NCBI GenBank assembly: GCA_036365145.1
Contig: JAEOAD010000888.1
Coordinates: 2,707,501-2,771,500 of the forward strand
Length of the DNA stretch: 64,000 nucleotides
Source of the DNA: Orientallactaga sibirica
Lineage: Eukaryota; Chordata; Mammalia; Rodentia; Dipodidae
Direction of reading: 5' to 3'
Position numbers and translations under genes: made by a program. The notes under the pieces are model-generated. The model made no database searches and was not told the DNA's origin. It saw only the letters and a list, made by a program, of their open reading frames with translations. Of this stretch, positions 44,728-54,998 are shown one piece after another (the stretch's first letter is position 1; the number at the start of each line of letters is the position of its first letter).

Positions 44728-45185
44728 GTGTCCAAACTGGGAAGTGGAGGAATTCACCTTTGGACACTTTCCAGACCCTATGGTCTTGACTGGGTCCATG
44801 ATAGGGATCCTGTCCCAAGACGACAACCGTCACATCTCTTATGTCACACATTTGGGTCTACGTGAAGGGTCTGGTACTTGGATAAAGAGTAATATTTTTT
44901 TTTCTTCTGCAACAATATCCCATTATTCTTTACAAAATAGAATTTTTCCAGCTGTGATGGCTCATACTTGTACTCCTAGCTCTTGGGAGGCAGAGGGAGC
45001 TACGGAGTGAGTAGGTAGCCTGGGCTAGAGTGAGACCCTGCCTCAATAACAGTACTAATAATGGATTCCTGAACTCTCTGCTGAGGTGTTTCTTTCAACT
45101 CTCACTGAAGACCACAGCCACATTGTAGCCACAAATCTATGCTAAGAAGCCTTGTTCCCTGGGATTAGGGAAAGCTTCCTCAGGG
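44690..45185 (-). pseudogene. UNG: Processed pseudogene of uracil-DNA glycosylase (UNG), split by a B1
   Basis: UNG removes uracil from DNA; this copy is a dead retrotransposed fragment. Read on the minus strand, about 45185-45056 resembles the CDS around QRNKAAALL and GESWKKHLSGEFG (as GTGAGAGTTGAAAGAAACAC). After a B1, 44945-44725 continues with IMGY..CCRRKK (parent LMGFVAEERK), then FT*TQMCDIRDV and VVLGQDPYHGPSQDH, the UNG water-activating motif block. The Trp codon of FTWTQMCDI is now TAG, and a frameshift follows before SVQR and PPLPSLD. It ends inside the CDS near SLENIYK and runs straight into a 35-base poly(T), i.e. a poly(A) tail on the minus strand. Both ends of the parent CDS are absent. 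Parent identity rests on my recall of the UNG protein. Confidence 0.8.
44946..45055 (+). mobile_element. B1 SINE inside UNG pseudogene
   Basis: CCAGCTGTGATGGCTCATAC head joined early to GCTACGGAGTGAGTAGG; an internally deleted B1. Confidence 0.75.
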
Positions 45186-45244
45186 TTGTTCTGCCCAGTC
45201 CAGGCCTCCTTGGTGAATGGCTACCATGTTGCCACCTTTTTTTT

Positions 45245-45893
45245 AGTCATTAACTAAGATGTTAGCTGTGATTGTTTCATACATGCTACATATTAGGTAG
45301 AGGAAGTTCCTGTCTACTTCTAGTTTGTTGCATTTTTTGTTTTGTTTTGTTTTGAGGCAGGGTCTCACTCTAGCTCAGACTGACATGGAGTTCACTCTGT
45401 AGTCCCAGGCTGATTTTGAACTCATGGCAATCCTCCTACTTCTATCTTCCAAAATGCTGAGATTAAAAGTGCACCACCACACCCAACTTTTACATTTTTT
45501 ATTATAAAAAGAGGTTGAAATTTTCAAAGGCTTTTCCTACATTTATTTAATTTTTTGTTTTGCTTTATCCTGATAACATGTTGTATTGATTTTATTTTTA
45601 GATGTCAAACCAACCTTGCATTCCTGGGATAAATCCCAATTGATCATGGTGTGCTGTCCTTTCTATGTTACTGGATTTTTTTTGCTATTATTTTTTTTGA
45701 GGACTTATACCTCTATTCATAAGAGATATTAATATTTCATTTTTTCTCATGATATCTTTCTCTGGTTTTGCTATCAGGGTCATACTTGACTCATAGAAAA
45801 GATTTTTAAATTTTTTGAAGTTTATAAATAACTATCATAATTCTTTTTTAAATATTTAATCAAATTCACCAATAAAGAAATCTTGGCTTACAC
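45245..45893 (-). mobile_element. LINE-1 ORF2 fragment, interrupted by B1
   Basis: TTAACTAAGATGTTAGCTGT and GAGGAAGTTCCTGTCTACTT (to 45335), then 45488 onward AACCAACCTTGCATTCCTGG and GATATCTTTCTCTGGTTTTG. These are consecutive blocks of ORF2 antisense. Confidence 0.78.
45336..45487 (-). mobile_element. B1 SINE in L1
   Basis: Antisense, (GTTTT)n tail. Confidence 0.9.
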
Positions 45894-46050
45894 TTTTTTT
45901 TTTTTTTTGTTTTTTGAGGTAGGGTCTCACTCTGGCCCAGGCCGACCTGGAATTAACTATGTAGTCTCAGGGTGCCTTGAACTCACGGCGATCCTCCTAC
46001 CTCTACCTCCCGAGTGCTGGGATTAAAGGCGTGTGCCACCACACCCGGAG
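45894..46050 (-). mobile_element. B1 SINE
   Basis: Antisense; GGCTTACA(C/T)TTTTT on both sides. Confidence 0.93.
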
Positions 46051-46082
46051 GCTTACATTTTTGTTTGTGGAAATTAAAAAAA

Positions 46083-46237
46083 TTTTTATTGTTTTTGGAT
46101 TTTCAAGGTAGGGTCTCAGTCTAGCCCATGGTGACCTGGAATTCACTATGTGGTCTCAGGGTGGCCTAGAACTCATGGCAATCCTACCTCTGCCTCCCAA
46201 GTGCTTGGATTAAAGGTTCATGCCACCACACCTGGCT
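46083..46237 (-). mobile_element. B1 SINE
   Basis: Antisense. Confidence 0.92.
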
Positions 46238-46384
46238 GTTGTTGTTTTTGAAGCATTATCTCAGTCTAGCCCAGGCTGACCTGGAACTCACTTTGTAGCT
46301 CTGCACTGGCCTTGAACTCATTGAAATCCTCCTACCTCAACCTATCAAGTGCTGGGACTAAAGGTGTGCACCATCACAATAGGC
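46238..46384 (-). mobile_element. B1 SINE, diverged
   Basis: Antisense, adjacent to the previous B1 head. Confidence 0.85.
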
Positions 46385-46429
46385 TCAATTTCTTTACTTT
46401 TAAAAAATGTTATTTATTTTAACTTTATT

Positions 46430-46708
46430 TTATTTGTGTGAGGGAGTTTTGGGGGTGCGTGTGACAGGGCATGAGTGCTAAGGTCAGAGGACATTTCAGG
46501 TGTCCTCAATGCTTCATTTTCCTTGAGACAGGGTCTCTTGGTCTCCTGCCACTTCAACAAAATGTCAGACTAGCTTGCCTGTGAGCTTCAGATTCTCCTG
46601 GCTCTGCCTTCCATTGTCATAGGTTCAATGGATCATAGATACATGAGCCACTTTGCACCCAGATTTATGTGGGTGCTGGGGAAATTGAACCTAGGCTGAG
46701 CGGCTTTG
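46430..46708 (-). mobile_element. B2/B3-type SINE, long form
   Basis: AAGGTCAGAGGACATTTCAG and TTTATGTGGGTGCTGGGG. Confidence 0.6.
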
Positions 46709-47073
46709 TAAGTATGGTGGTTTGATTTAGGTGTTTCCCCATAAACTTACGTGTTCTGAATGCTAGGTTCCTAAATGGTGGCAATTTCATAATTGAAGTC
46801 TCCTAGAGGCAATGTATTGTTGGGGGCGGACTTATGGGTGTTGTAATAGCCAGCTTCCTCATGCCAGTATTTGGCACACTCTCTTGTTGCTGTTGTCCAT
46901 CTGATGTTGGCCAGGAGATGATGTTCACCCTCTGCTCATGCCATGATTTCCCCCTGACATCATGGAGCTTCCCCTCGACTCTGTAAGCCAAAATATCCTT
47001 TTGTTCCCACAGCTGCTCTTGGTCAGCTGTTTTCCGCTAGCAATGCAAAGTTGATTGCAACAGCAAAACTGGT

Positions 47074-47266
47074 CCTGGGGCACTGGAGAGATGACTTAGT
47101 GGTTATAAAACACTTGCCTGTGAAGCCAAAGGACCCAGGTTCAATTCCCCAGGACCCACATAAGCCAGATGCACAAGGTGGCACATGTGTCTGGAATTAA
47201 TTTGCAGCAGCTGGAGGCCCTGGCATGCCCATTCTCTCTCTTTCTTTCTCATAAATAAATTTTTTA
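47074..47266 (+). mobile_element. Dip-like SINE at MaLR primer site
   Basis: Sits between AACTGGTCCTG and AGTTGGTACTG, a worn target duplication. Confidence 0.9.
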
Positions 47267-47466
47267 AAGTTGGTACTGAGAAGTGGTATAATTGTTGCTA
47301 GATACCTGACTGTGTGGCTTTTGGCCTTTTGGAGATGACTTTCAAGAGGAATGTGGAAGGATTTGAAACCTTAGCCTAAGAGATGCCTTGCAGTGCTGTA
47401 AGTACAGCTTGATGGACCATTCTGGTCAGAGCTGAAAGACCTGAATGAAGTTAAGAACTATGTACT

Positions 47467-47626
47467 GCCGGGTGTGGTGGTGCACGCCTTTAATCCCAGC
47501 ACTTGGGGTTGGTGGATGGTAGGAGGATTGCTGTGAGTTCAAGGCCTCCCTGAGACTACCAAGTGAATTCCAGGTTAGCTTGGGCTAGAGCGAGACCCTA
47601 CCTTGAAAAACAAAAACAAAAACAAA
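47467..47626 (+). mobile_element. B1 SINE in MaLR
   Basis: AAGAACTATGTACTG / AAGAACTACATACTG flank it. Confidence 0.92.
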
Positions 47627-48337
47627 AGAACTACATACTGTGAGGATTGGTTTATGAGGGTGAGAAAGAACTTTGTAGGGACTGAGTTAGAAGCAAGTTT
47701 GTGTGAGACATTTGCTGTTATGTCAGTGTCCTGAGAACTTGGGCAGGGTTGCATTATGTAGAAGTAGAAATGGACTGGTATGAGTAGTGGGATATGGTAC
47801 AGATATGAAATGAAATCTTTGGGCCACACAACCTCTGCCTATTTAGCCCAATTGTAAGAGAGATTACAACCATTGAGACTGGGCTAACTGACCTGCATTG
47901 GGACAACAGGAAGAATGAAGACTCTTTTGAAGGACCCTGAATGCTGAAGGAGCATCCTGTTCTTCAAAGTTGGCTTTATTTCCCCCTGGATTAACAAATT
48001 GGTAGCCTACCTGGTATTATGGAGTATAACAAATGCAGGAAAGAGAGGGTCATAGAATTTGCAATGTGGTTTTGTATTTTGGAAATGGCCATGGGCAGTG
48101 TGAAGCAGGCTTGCTGGATTACCTATGTGGAGACCTGATGGAGCCATGAGGATGAACCATGGGTTACAGTGGAGACCCAGTGAAGACACCAGGATGGCTG
48201 CCAAGGAGAGCTGCCAGCACCAGGTGAAGTTTTCTGGGACTGTGAGTAGTAGCCTAGCTGGAGGGGCAGAATTAGAGTTCTAGAATTGACTTGGAAACTT
48301 GTCACTGTTTGGAGTTTTCACCCTTGGAGCTACTTTT

Positions 48338-48408
48338 TTTTAAAAAAATATTTTGTTTTATTTATTTATTTATTTATTTGAGAGAGAGAGATACAGAAAT
48401 AGGCAGGT

Positions 48409-48454
<46 letters not shown>

Positions 48455-48609
48455 GGTGAGCCAGGGCCTCCAGCCACTGCAAACGAACTCCAGATGCATG
48501 CACCCCCTTGTGCATCTGGCTTACGTGGGTCCTGGAGAATCGAGCCTCGAGCCAGGGTCCTTAGGCTTCATAGGCAAGCGTTTAACCGCTAAGCCATCTC
48601 TCCAGCCCT
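48338..48609 (-). mobile_element. Dip-like SINE with long (GA)n
   Basis: Antisense; extra CGAGCCT near the B box. Its last 49 bases belong to the tandemly duplicated block. Confidence 0.92.
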
Positions 48610-49152
48610 CCTTTTTTTTTTTTTAAGCAGTGTCTCGCTCCAGCCGAGGCTGACCTGTAATTCACTCTGTAGTCTCAGGGTGGTCTCAAACTCACTGTGA
48701 TCCTCCGATCTGCCTCCCAAGTGCTGGGATTAAAGGCGTGCGCCACCACGCCCAGCACTGACTTGTTTAAATCTTGTATTGGTTGAATATTTGTCTGTTA
48801 TGCCCAATGTCATCTTATACAGTGTGAATGCTTATTTTGTGCCATTATTATTACTTTTTTATATTTGGCTCAGTTAAAAGATCTTGAACTATGGGGATGT
48901 TTGAGCATCATTGCTATTGATAAAAACTATGGGGGCACCATAGTGCTGAGAAGAATTGACAGAGGAGTGCTCAGCACTGAAATATCTCTATCACACCTTC
49001 CAAGGCTCAGGGTCCATTGTGGAAGAGGTGGCAGGAAGAATGTAAGAGCCAAAAAAAGTATAGGAGTTCTTACAATGCACTCTTCCAGACACAAAATGGT
49101 CTGGATATCCATAACCTCACAGTGTCTGGCACTACCTACACAAGTCCATCAT
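48561..49152. repeat. Tandem duplication, unit 1
   Basis: A 592-base unit holding a SINE end, a B1, MaLR internal sequence and part of an L1 3'UTR. It starts TTAGGCTTCATAGG. Confidence 0.88.
48610..48757 (-). mobile_element. B1 SINE, copy 1 of duplicated block
   Basis: Antisense; repeated with deletions at 49202-49339. Confidence 0.9.
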
Positions 49153-49891
49153 TTAGGCTTCATAGGATGAACCGTTTAACCACTAAGCCATCTCTCCAGC
49201 CCTCCTTTTTTTTTAAGCAGTGTCTGGCTCCAGCCGAGGCTGACCTGCCATTCTCTGTAGTCTCAGGGTGGTCTCAAACTCACTGTGATCCTCGATCTGC
49301 CTCCCAACACTGGGATTAGCATGTGCGCCACGCCCAGCACTGACTTGTTTAAATCTTGTATTGGTTGAATATTTGTCTGTTATGCCCAATGTCATCTTAT
49401 ACAGTGTGAATGCTTATTTTGTGCCATTATTATTACTTTTATATTTGGCTCAGTTAAAAGATCTTGAACTATGGGGATGTTTGAGCATCATTGCTATTGA
49501 TAAAACTATGGGGGCACCATAGTGCTGAGAAGAATTGCCTGAGGAGTGCTCAGCACTGAAATATCTCTATCACACCTTCCAAGGCTCAGGGTCCATTGTG
49601 GAAGAGGTGGCAGGAAGAATGTAAGAGCCAAAAAAAGTATAGGAGTTCTTACAATGCACTCTTCCAGACACAAAATGGTCTGGATATCCATAACCTCACA
49701 GTGTCTGGCACTACCTACACAAGTCCATCATAATAGGAGGAAAGGATGATGACATCAAAATAAAAGAGACACTGATTGAAAGGGAGATTGGATAGGATGG
49801 AGAGTGGAGTATCAAAGGGGAAAGTGGCAGGGGAGGGAATTGCCATGGTTTATTGTCTATAATTATGGAAGTTGTCAATTAAAAACAAACG
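48935..49891 (+). mobile_element. LINE-1 3' end, partly duplicated
   Basis: 5'-truncated L1 3'UTR beginning CACCATAGTGCTGAG and ending GTCAATTAAAAACAAACG. Target duplication AAAAACTATGGGG at 48922-48934 and 49892-49904 spans the whole tandem block. Confidence 0.87.
49153..49731. repeat. Tandem duplication, unit 2
   Basis: A second copy of 579 bases starting at the same TTAGGCTTCATAGG. The first 200 bases carry many small deletions; the last 200 are essentially identical to unit 1. It continues into the L1 end that unit 1 lacks. Confidence 0.88.
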
Positions 49892-49936
49892 AAAAACTAT
49901 GGGGACTTTTAAAGTTGGACTGAATGCATTGTATTT

Positions 49937-50166
49937 TTTTTTTCTTTAGAGAGAGAGCATGAGAGAGAGAAAGAGAGGGAATTTGTGTGCCAGGGCTTCA
50001 GCCATTGCAATTGAACTCAGACATGTGTGCCACCTAATGGGCATGTGCAACCTTGTACTTGCCTCACATTTGTGCATCTGGCTTACATGGGATCTGAAGA
50101 GAGATTGAACATGGGTTCTTAGGCTTTGCAGGCAAGCTCCTTAACCACTAAGCAATCTCTCCAGCC
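49937..50166 (-). mobile_element. Dip-like SINE, medium variant
   Basis: Antisense; GAATGCATTGTATTTT at 49921 and 50168. Confidence 0.93.
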
Positions 50167-50330
50167 TTGAATGCATTGTATTTTGCATCATACATGGTTA
50201 CTAGTTTATGGGGGCCAGGGGCAGAATGTGATGGTTTGATTCAGGTGTCCCCCATAACCTTAGCTATTCTGAATGCTAGGTTCACAGCTGGTATTGGTTT
50301 TAGAAGCATAAAAATGCATGGAGTGGTCAT

Positions 50331-50650
50331 GAAATGCACACTGTTCCAGGAATCACTGCTGATATGCAGCAAATAGGCAGGGCATAATGACCTTCATTAG
50401 GTTGGCAAAGCCATTGGATAATGGATCATGGTTTGCATGGAGACCCAAAGATGTTTTGGATATATCAGGATTTTGAAAGGGCTACCATGGAGGCTGTTGG
50501 CTCAATATGGAAGTTTTCCCAGCTATTCAGCCCAACTGGAGGGGTAGAATTGGAAAATCCAGAGACTGTCAGTCACTGGTTATATCAGTCTTGAACTGCA
50601 GAAGTTTGATGTTTGCTTGATGGTTGTTGAGTTTGCATTAAAGAGTTAAT
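50331..50650 (+). mobile_element. MaLR internal sequence, rearranged
   Basis: GGAGACCCAAAGATG and CAACTGGAGGGGTAGAATTG correspond to the 48.0-48.3 kb internal region of provirus C, so a second proviral copy has been joined here. Confidence 0.5.
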
Positions 50651-51040
50651 AACTATCCCTAAAACTAGCAGGCAATAAAGAAGTCACAGAGGTATTCAGC
50701 CTCATTAAATTTGATACCTTCCCTGACTGATGTACCCCCCTTAAGCTCAGATGGCCTTGGAGGACCAGAAACCATCTTAGTATCCTCCCTTAGACAATCT
50801 TGGCTGAAGAAGTCTATTCTGAACAAGGACACAAACAGCTACAATTTTCTTATCAACTGCACCTGGTATAGTCTGTTTCTTAGGATTCTCCTTATAAGTC
50901 TGAACACCAGCCTGGCTCAAGGTTTTAGCCTTCATCCTGCAAAAAGGTTGCTGCCCCTGGCTGTTTCTCTCAATAAACAGTCTGTCTGTAGAGATCAAGT
51001 CCGGTATTCTCTTTTGCTTTTCTCTTACACTTTCCTTACA
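50651..51040 (+). mobile_element. Class I ERV, 5' LTR (3' part)
   Basis: Contains AATAAA at 50972 and ends CTTTCCTTACA at 51040, just before a primer-binding site. The LTR start could not be placed. Confidence 0.55.
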
Positions 51041-52440
51041 TTTTGATGCCTTGACTCAGATCAGAGTCCTCCGGGCTTTTGGGCTGTGCCCTCCCTTTCT
51101 CTTTCTCTCTCCTCTCTCCTCTCTGCCAATGTTAGGGCACAAAAACTCACTGTGCTCACTACTCTGAACTAAACAGCTGCCTGTGACCTAAAACCTCCTG
51201 TCTTTCCAACTTCTTCCTTTTCTTCTTCTTTTCACCCTTTCCCACTGGACTTTTGAACTGCAGACTAGAGGCCTCTCACCATGTGATCTGCTGCATCCAC
51301 ACCCTCATCAAATTACAACTTCAGGACGAGGTATTTGTTCTTGATCTGTGGTGGAGATGCCTTGTCCCAGACCTCAGAAACTCCTGGAGTTTCTCACTTT
51401 TTGGTCCATCGACAATCGGAGACTCTGGGAGCCTCCCACATGTCATTGCACTGGATACCCCAAGCACTATGAATGCAAGGGCGCTCCTTCCTAATCCTTG
51501 GGTTTCGTTTACCCTCCCTAAGCCTGGGAGACATCCTGGCAGCGGGATTGGCCACTCTAGTCCTTGTCTTCCAAAATGGGCTCAAATTTTCTATTCCAAA
51601 AGACACTCCATTGACATGTCTCAAAGCTAATTTAAAGGAACTCAAACTTTCTGATTTCCTGCCTGCCAAATTACTCTGGCTCTCTGTTCATATTTGGCTG
51701 CTATATTCCTTAGATAATAGCCACCACTGGCCTGAATTTGGTACTTTTGATTTTAATATTCTTATTGATCTTGATAATGTCCTCAGAAAATGTGACAAAT
51801 GGTCTGAGGTTTCTTACCTTCAGGGCTTCTTTACCCTCCATTTCTGTCCTTTCCTTTGTACTTCTTGTTCTATGTACCAAATTCCCCTCTGTCACCATTA
51901 AAACTATCTCTCACACAGTTCTGCCATCTGGCTATGACTTGCCAGGGTCTCTTCCTCTCACACCAAATTCAAGCCATCTCACTAAATCAAATACAAACTC
52001 TGCCCTCTTAAAGAAGCTCCTGTCTTTACTGGTCCTCTTTAACTTCTTCTAAATATGGATACCTAATTTTTCTCTCCTTGCTTAAAATTGAAATCATGAT
52101 ACAGCTTCTAGGGTATTTTCCTTTCTTTTCCCTTTCCCCTGTTCTTTTTATTACAAGCTCCCAAAGAAAAAATGACAAGTTTAAATTCAAACCACTGGCT
52201 ATTGCCCTGTTAAGATTAAGTCCTCACCAATTTAAAACATAATTAAATCTTTAAAAGGATGTCTCTCCATGGTTCATGTTGTCATGTTGAATGTTTACCA
52301 GCCATGTCATGTCATATGTTCTATGTTTCATGCAGTCTGTTCTTATGTATGACTAAATTTATGGTTATTAATTGTTCCAATGCTTATGGTCATTAAATGT
52401 TCATTTTAAGATGACATTAAATTATTAAAACCAGGCTTAC
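51041..52440 (+). mobile_element. Class I ERV internal region with gag-like remnant
   Basis: 51044-51061 (TGATGCCTTGACTCAGAT) resembles a tRNA-His primer-binding site with decayed CpGs. At 51560-51850 one frame shows a matrix-like stretch (LDNSHHWPEFGTFDF, DLDNVLRKCDKWSEV) typical of HERV-H/HERV9-type gammaretroviral Gag. No ATG-to-stop gag gene survives and no pol or env was recognised. The rest (51900-52440) is AT-rich and unassigned but probably the same element. Confidence 0.68.
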
Positions 52441-52636
52441 AGCCAGGTGTGGTGGTGCACACCTTTAATCCCAGCACTTGTGAGGCAGAGGTAGGAGGAT
52501 TGCCGTGAGTTCAAGGCCACCCTGAGAATACAGAGTGAATTCCAGGTCAGCCTGGGCTAGAGTGGGACCCTACCTCGAAAAACCAAAAAACAAACAAACA
52601 AACAAACAAACAAACAAACAAACAAACAAAAAACAG
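52441..52636 (+). mobile_element. B1 SINE
   Basis: Tail (CAAA)n at 52591-52630; AAACCAGGCTTAC / AAAACAGGCTTAC flank. Confidence 0.94.
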
Positions 52637-52910
52637 GCTTACTATATATTTAAAATAATTAACCTCTATGTTTTTGACAGTGTGCTTGTTCATGTTTTCT
52701 ACAATAATGGACATATTTGTATACCAAATTCTCTAATCTGGCTTCTACAGAAAGAGATGTGTTTTTGGATCAGAAAATACTTTATAAGGTAAAAGATTGT
52801 TATGAGGCACGTTATTAAAAGGATGTGAAAATGATATGAAAAGGTTGTGGGACTTAAACTGAAAAAGGTTTGGGTTGCTTGTGGTAAAATGGATTAATTT
52901 AAAAGTTTTT
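52637..52910. other. AT-rich unassigned DNA (possible ERV)
   Basis: Continues the interrupted element on the far side of the B1. No coding similarity seen. Confidence 0.3.
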
Positions 52911-53150
52911 GGGCTGGAGAGATGGCTTAGTGGTTAAACACTTGCCTGTGAAACCTAAGGACACCGGTTCAAGGCTCAATTCTCCAGGACCCATGTAAGC
53001 CAGATGCACAAGGGGGCACATGCATCTGGAGTTCGTTTGCAGTGGCTGGAGGCCCTGGGTGTGCCCATTCTCTCTCTCTCTCAACCTGCTTATTTCTGTA
53101 TCTCTCTCTTTCTCTCTCAAATAAATAAAGGAAGAATCAAATATTTAAAA
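52911..53150 (+). mobile_element. Dip-like tRNA SINE
   Basis: Sense, complete. Confidence 0.92.
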
Positions 53151-53337
53151 AATAAAAAAAAAATTTAAAGTTTTCATTCTTCATATTTTTTTCTCACCAT
53201 AATTGTTCATATAGTTCAGACTTTACTCTTTGTAATAAGTTGATAAATTTATTTATATTGTCATGTCTCAAATCAAAGTTGAATTAAGATATACCTATAT
53301 TTCCTACTGTTAAACTCTGACTACTGAAAAAAACTAA
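53151..53337. other. AT-rich unassigned DNA
   Basis: Nothing recognised. Confidence 0.3.
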
Positions 53338-53472
53338 TTTTTTTTTTTTTTGCAAGGTCTAGGCTACCTGGAATTAACTATGTAGTCTCAGGGTGGCCTT
53401 GAACTCACGGCAATCCTCCTACCTCTGCCTCCCAAGTGCTGGGATTAAAGGCGTGCGCCAGCACGCTCGGCT
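53338..53472 (-). mobile_element. B1 SINE with internal deletion
   Basis: Antisense; GTCTCACTCTAGCCCAG is reduced to GGTCTAGG. Confidence 0.9.
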
Positions 53473-53507
53473 TTAAAAAACTAAATGTTTAACAAAATCA
53501 AGATTCA

Positions 53508-53779
53508 TTTTTTTTTAATTTGTGAGAAACAGAGAGAGAGAGACGCACACACAGAGAGAAAGAGAGACAGAGAGAGAGAGGAAAAGGCAGAGAATGGGCG
53601 TGCCAGGTCCTCAACCACTGTGAATGAACTCCAGACATGTGGGCCCTTTTGTGCACATGTGTGACATTGCATGCTTGCACCACACTTTGCGTCTGGCTAA
53701 ACATGGGACCTGGAGATTTGAACAAGCATTCTTAGGCTTCACAGGCAGATGCCTTAACTGCTAAGCCATCTCTCCAGTC
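53508..53779 (-). mobile_element. Dip-like SINE, long form, worn
   Basis: Antisense; TGTGACATTGCATGCTTGCA marks the long insert, but the CTCF-like core is lost (GGGCCCTTTTGTGC). Confidence 0.88.
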
Positions 53780-53955
53780 CTCAATATTCATTTTTAATGA
53801 GTTTTTGTTTATTTAAACCTTATCTAAATGTAACATAAAAGTCAAAATTATGAAATTAATATAACTGACCTGCTAAATATTCAAAAAAGAGGGGAGCCTA
53901 GGGGGACTGCTGACCCAGGAAAATGAGAAGACAGATAATCAGAATCCAGACAGTC
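53780..53955. other. AT-rich unassigned DNA
   Basis: Nothing recognised. Confidence 0.3.
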
Positions 53956-54178
53956 TGGGCTGGGGAGATGGCTTAGTAGATAAGGTGCTTGCACATGAAG
54001 CCTAAGGACCCATGTTCGATTCTCCAGGTCCCATGTAAGCTGGATGCACATGGTGGCCCATGCATCTGGAGTTCATTTGCACTGGCTGGAGGCCCTGTCA
54101 TGCCCATTCTCCATGTCTGTCTCCCTTCTCTCACTCTCTCTCTCTGCTTGCAAATAAATAAAAATATATTTAAAAAAT
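53956..54178 (+). mobile_element. Dip-like tRNA SINE
   Basis: Sense, complete. Confidence 0.92.
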
Positions 54179-54180
54179 AA

Positions 54181-54417
54181 CTCTTTTGAGAGAGAGAGAG
54201 AGACAAAGAGAGGAAGAGGCAGAGAGAGAGAATGGGCGCACCAGGGCCATTTCAGCCACTGTGAATGAACTCCAGATGTGTGCACCTGCTTGTGGGCAAG
54301 TGCAGCATTGCATGCTTGCATCACTTGTGTCTGGCTAAACGTGGGACCTGGAGAACAAACGGGTGTTCTTAGGCTTGGCAGGCAGGTGCCTTAACTGCTA
54401 AGCCATCTCTCCAGCCC
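54181..54417 (-). mobile_element. Dip-like SINE, long form
   Basis: Antisense, tail to tail with the previous copy. Core decayed to CCACAAGCAGGTGC. Confidence 0.9.
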
Positions 54418-54419
54418 TC

Positions 54420-54497
54420 CTTTTTTTAACATTTTATTTTTATTTTATTTATTTGAGAGAGAGAAAGAGGCAGAGAGAGGGAGAAAGAGAATGGGCG
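54420..54497 (-). mobile_element. Dip-like SINE tail, truncated at B1 junction
   Basis: Stops inside GAATGGGCG and switches directly to B1 sequence. Confidence 0.8.
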
Positions 54498-54640
54498 TCT
54501 TTCATCCCAGCACTCGGGAGGCAGAGGTAGGAGGATGGCCATGAGTTCAAGGCCACCCTGAGACTACTTAGTGAATTCCAGGTCAGCCTGGGCTAGAGAA
54601 AGACCCTACCTCAAAAAACCTACATATATAGATAATTAAA
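54498..54640 (+). mobile_element. B1 SINE, 5'-truncated
   Basis: Starts at CATCCCAGCACTCGGGAGG with no separate target repeat. Confidence 0.85.
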
Positions 54641-54649
54641 TAAAAACAA

Positions 54650-54763
54650 AAGAGAGACTGATTGACACTGGGAGGGGATGGAGCGTGGAGTTGCCAAGGG
54701 GAAAGTGTGGGGGTGAGAGAATTACCATGATTTATTATCTATAATTATGGAAGTTGTCAATGA
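54650..54763 (+). mobile_element. LINE-1 3' end fragment
   Basis: GAGAGACTGATTGACACTGG ... GGAAGTTGTCAAT, ending without poly(A) at the next L1's start. Confidence 0.75.
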
Positions 54764-54933
54764 CGTCTGGTTCAGATGGTGGCGTAGGAACTGTGCCAAA
54801 GCAGCTTAGGGGAGAAAAAGCAAAAAAATAAACAAACCAGCAAAATACACTCTTCTACGAAAAAGTGTGGTGTTTAATAAATTATCAACTGCAGCAGAGA
54901 AGTAGGAGAGAGATCCAGAGCGTCAAATTTACC

Positions 54934-54995
54934 TTCCTTCCTTCCTTCCTTCCTTCCTTCCTTCCTTCCTTCCTTCCTTCCTTCCTTCCTTCCTT
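54934..54995 (+). repeat. (CCTT)n microsatellite
   Basis: About 15 units next to a B1 tail. Confidence 0.95.
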
Positions 54996-54998
54996 TCT

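Larger units (their letters stand above)
46713..50330 (+). mobile_element. MaLR provirus C (sense) with nested insertions
   Basis: 5' LTR 46713-47062 (TATGGTGGTTTGATTTAGG ... GATTGCAACA), internal region in pieces from 47063 to 50228, and the start of a 3' LTR at 50229 (TGATGGTTTGATTCAGGTGT) that breaks off near 50330. The internal start reads TTGGTACTGAGAAGTGG, the MaLR primer-site region. The internal end GGGGCAGAATG directly abuts the 3' LTR. Inserted later: SINE 47074, B1 47467, SINE 48338, B1 48610, L1 48935, SINE 49937. No coding capacity is seen. Confidence 0.78.

Noticed and set aside
51253..52052. Overlapping 104-142 residue frames as a possible novel gene
   Set aside because: One frame carries an ERV matrix-like segment beside an LTR and primer site, so this is a retroviral remnant, not a host gene.
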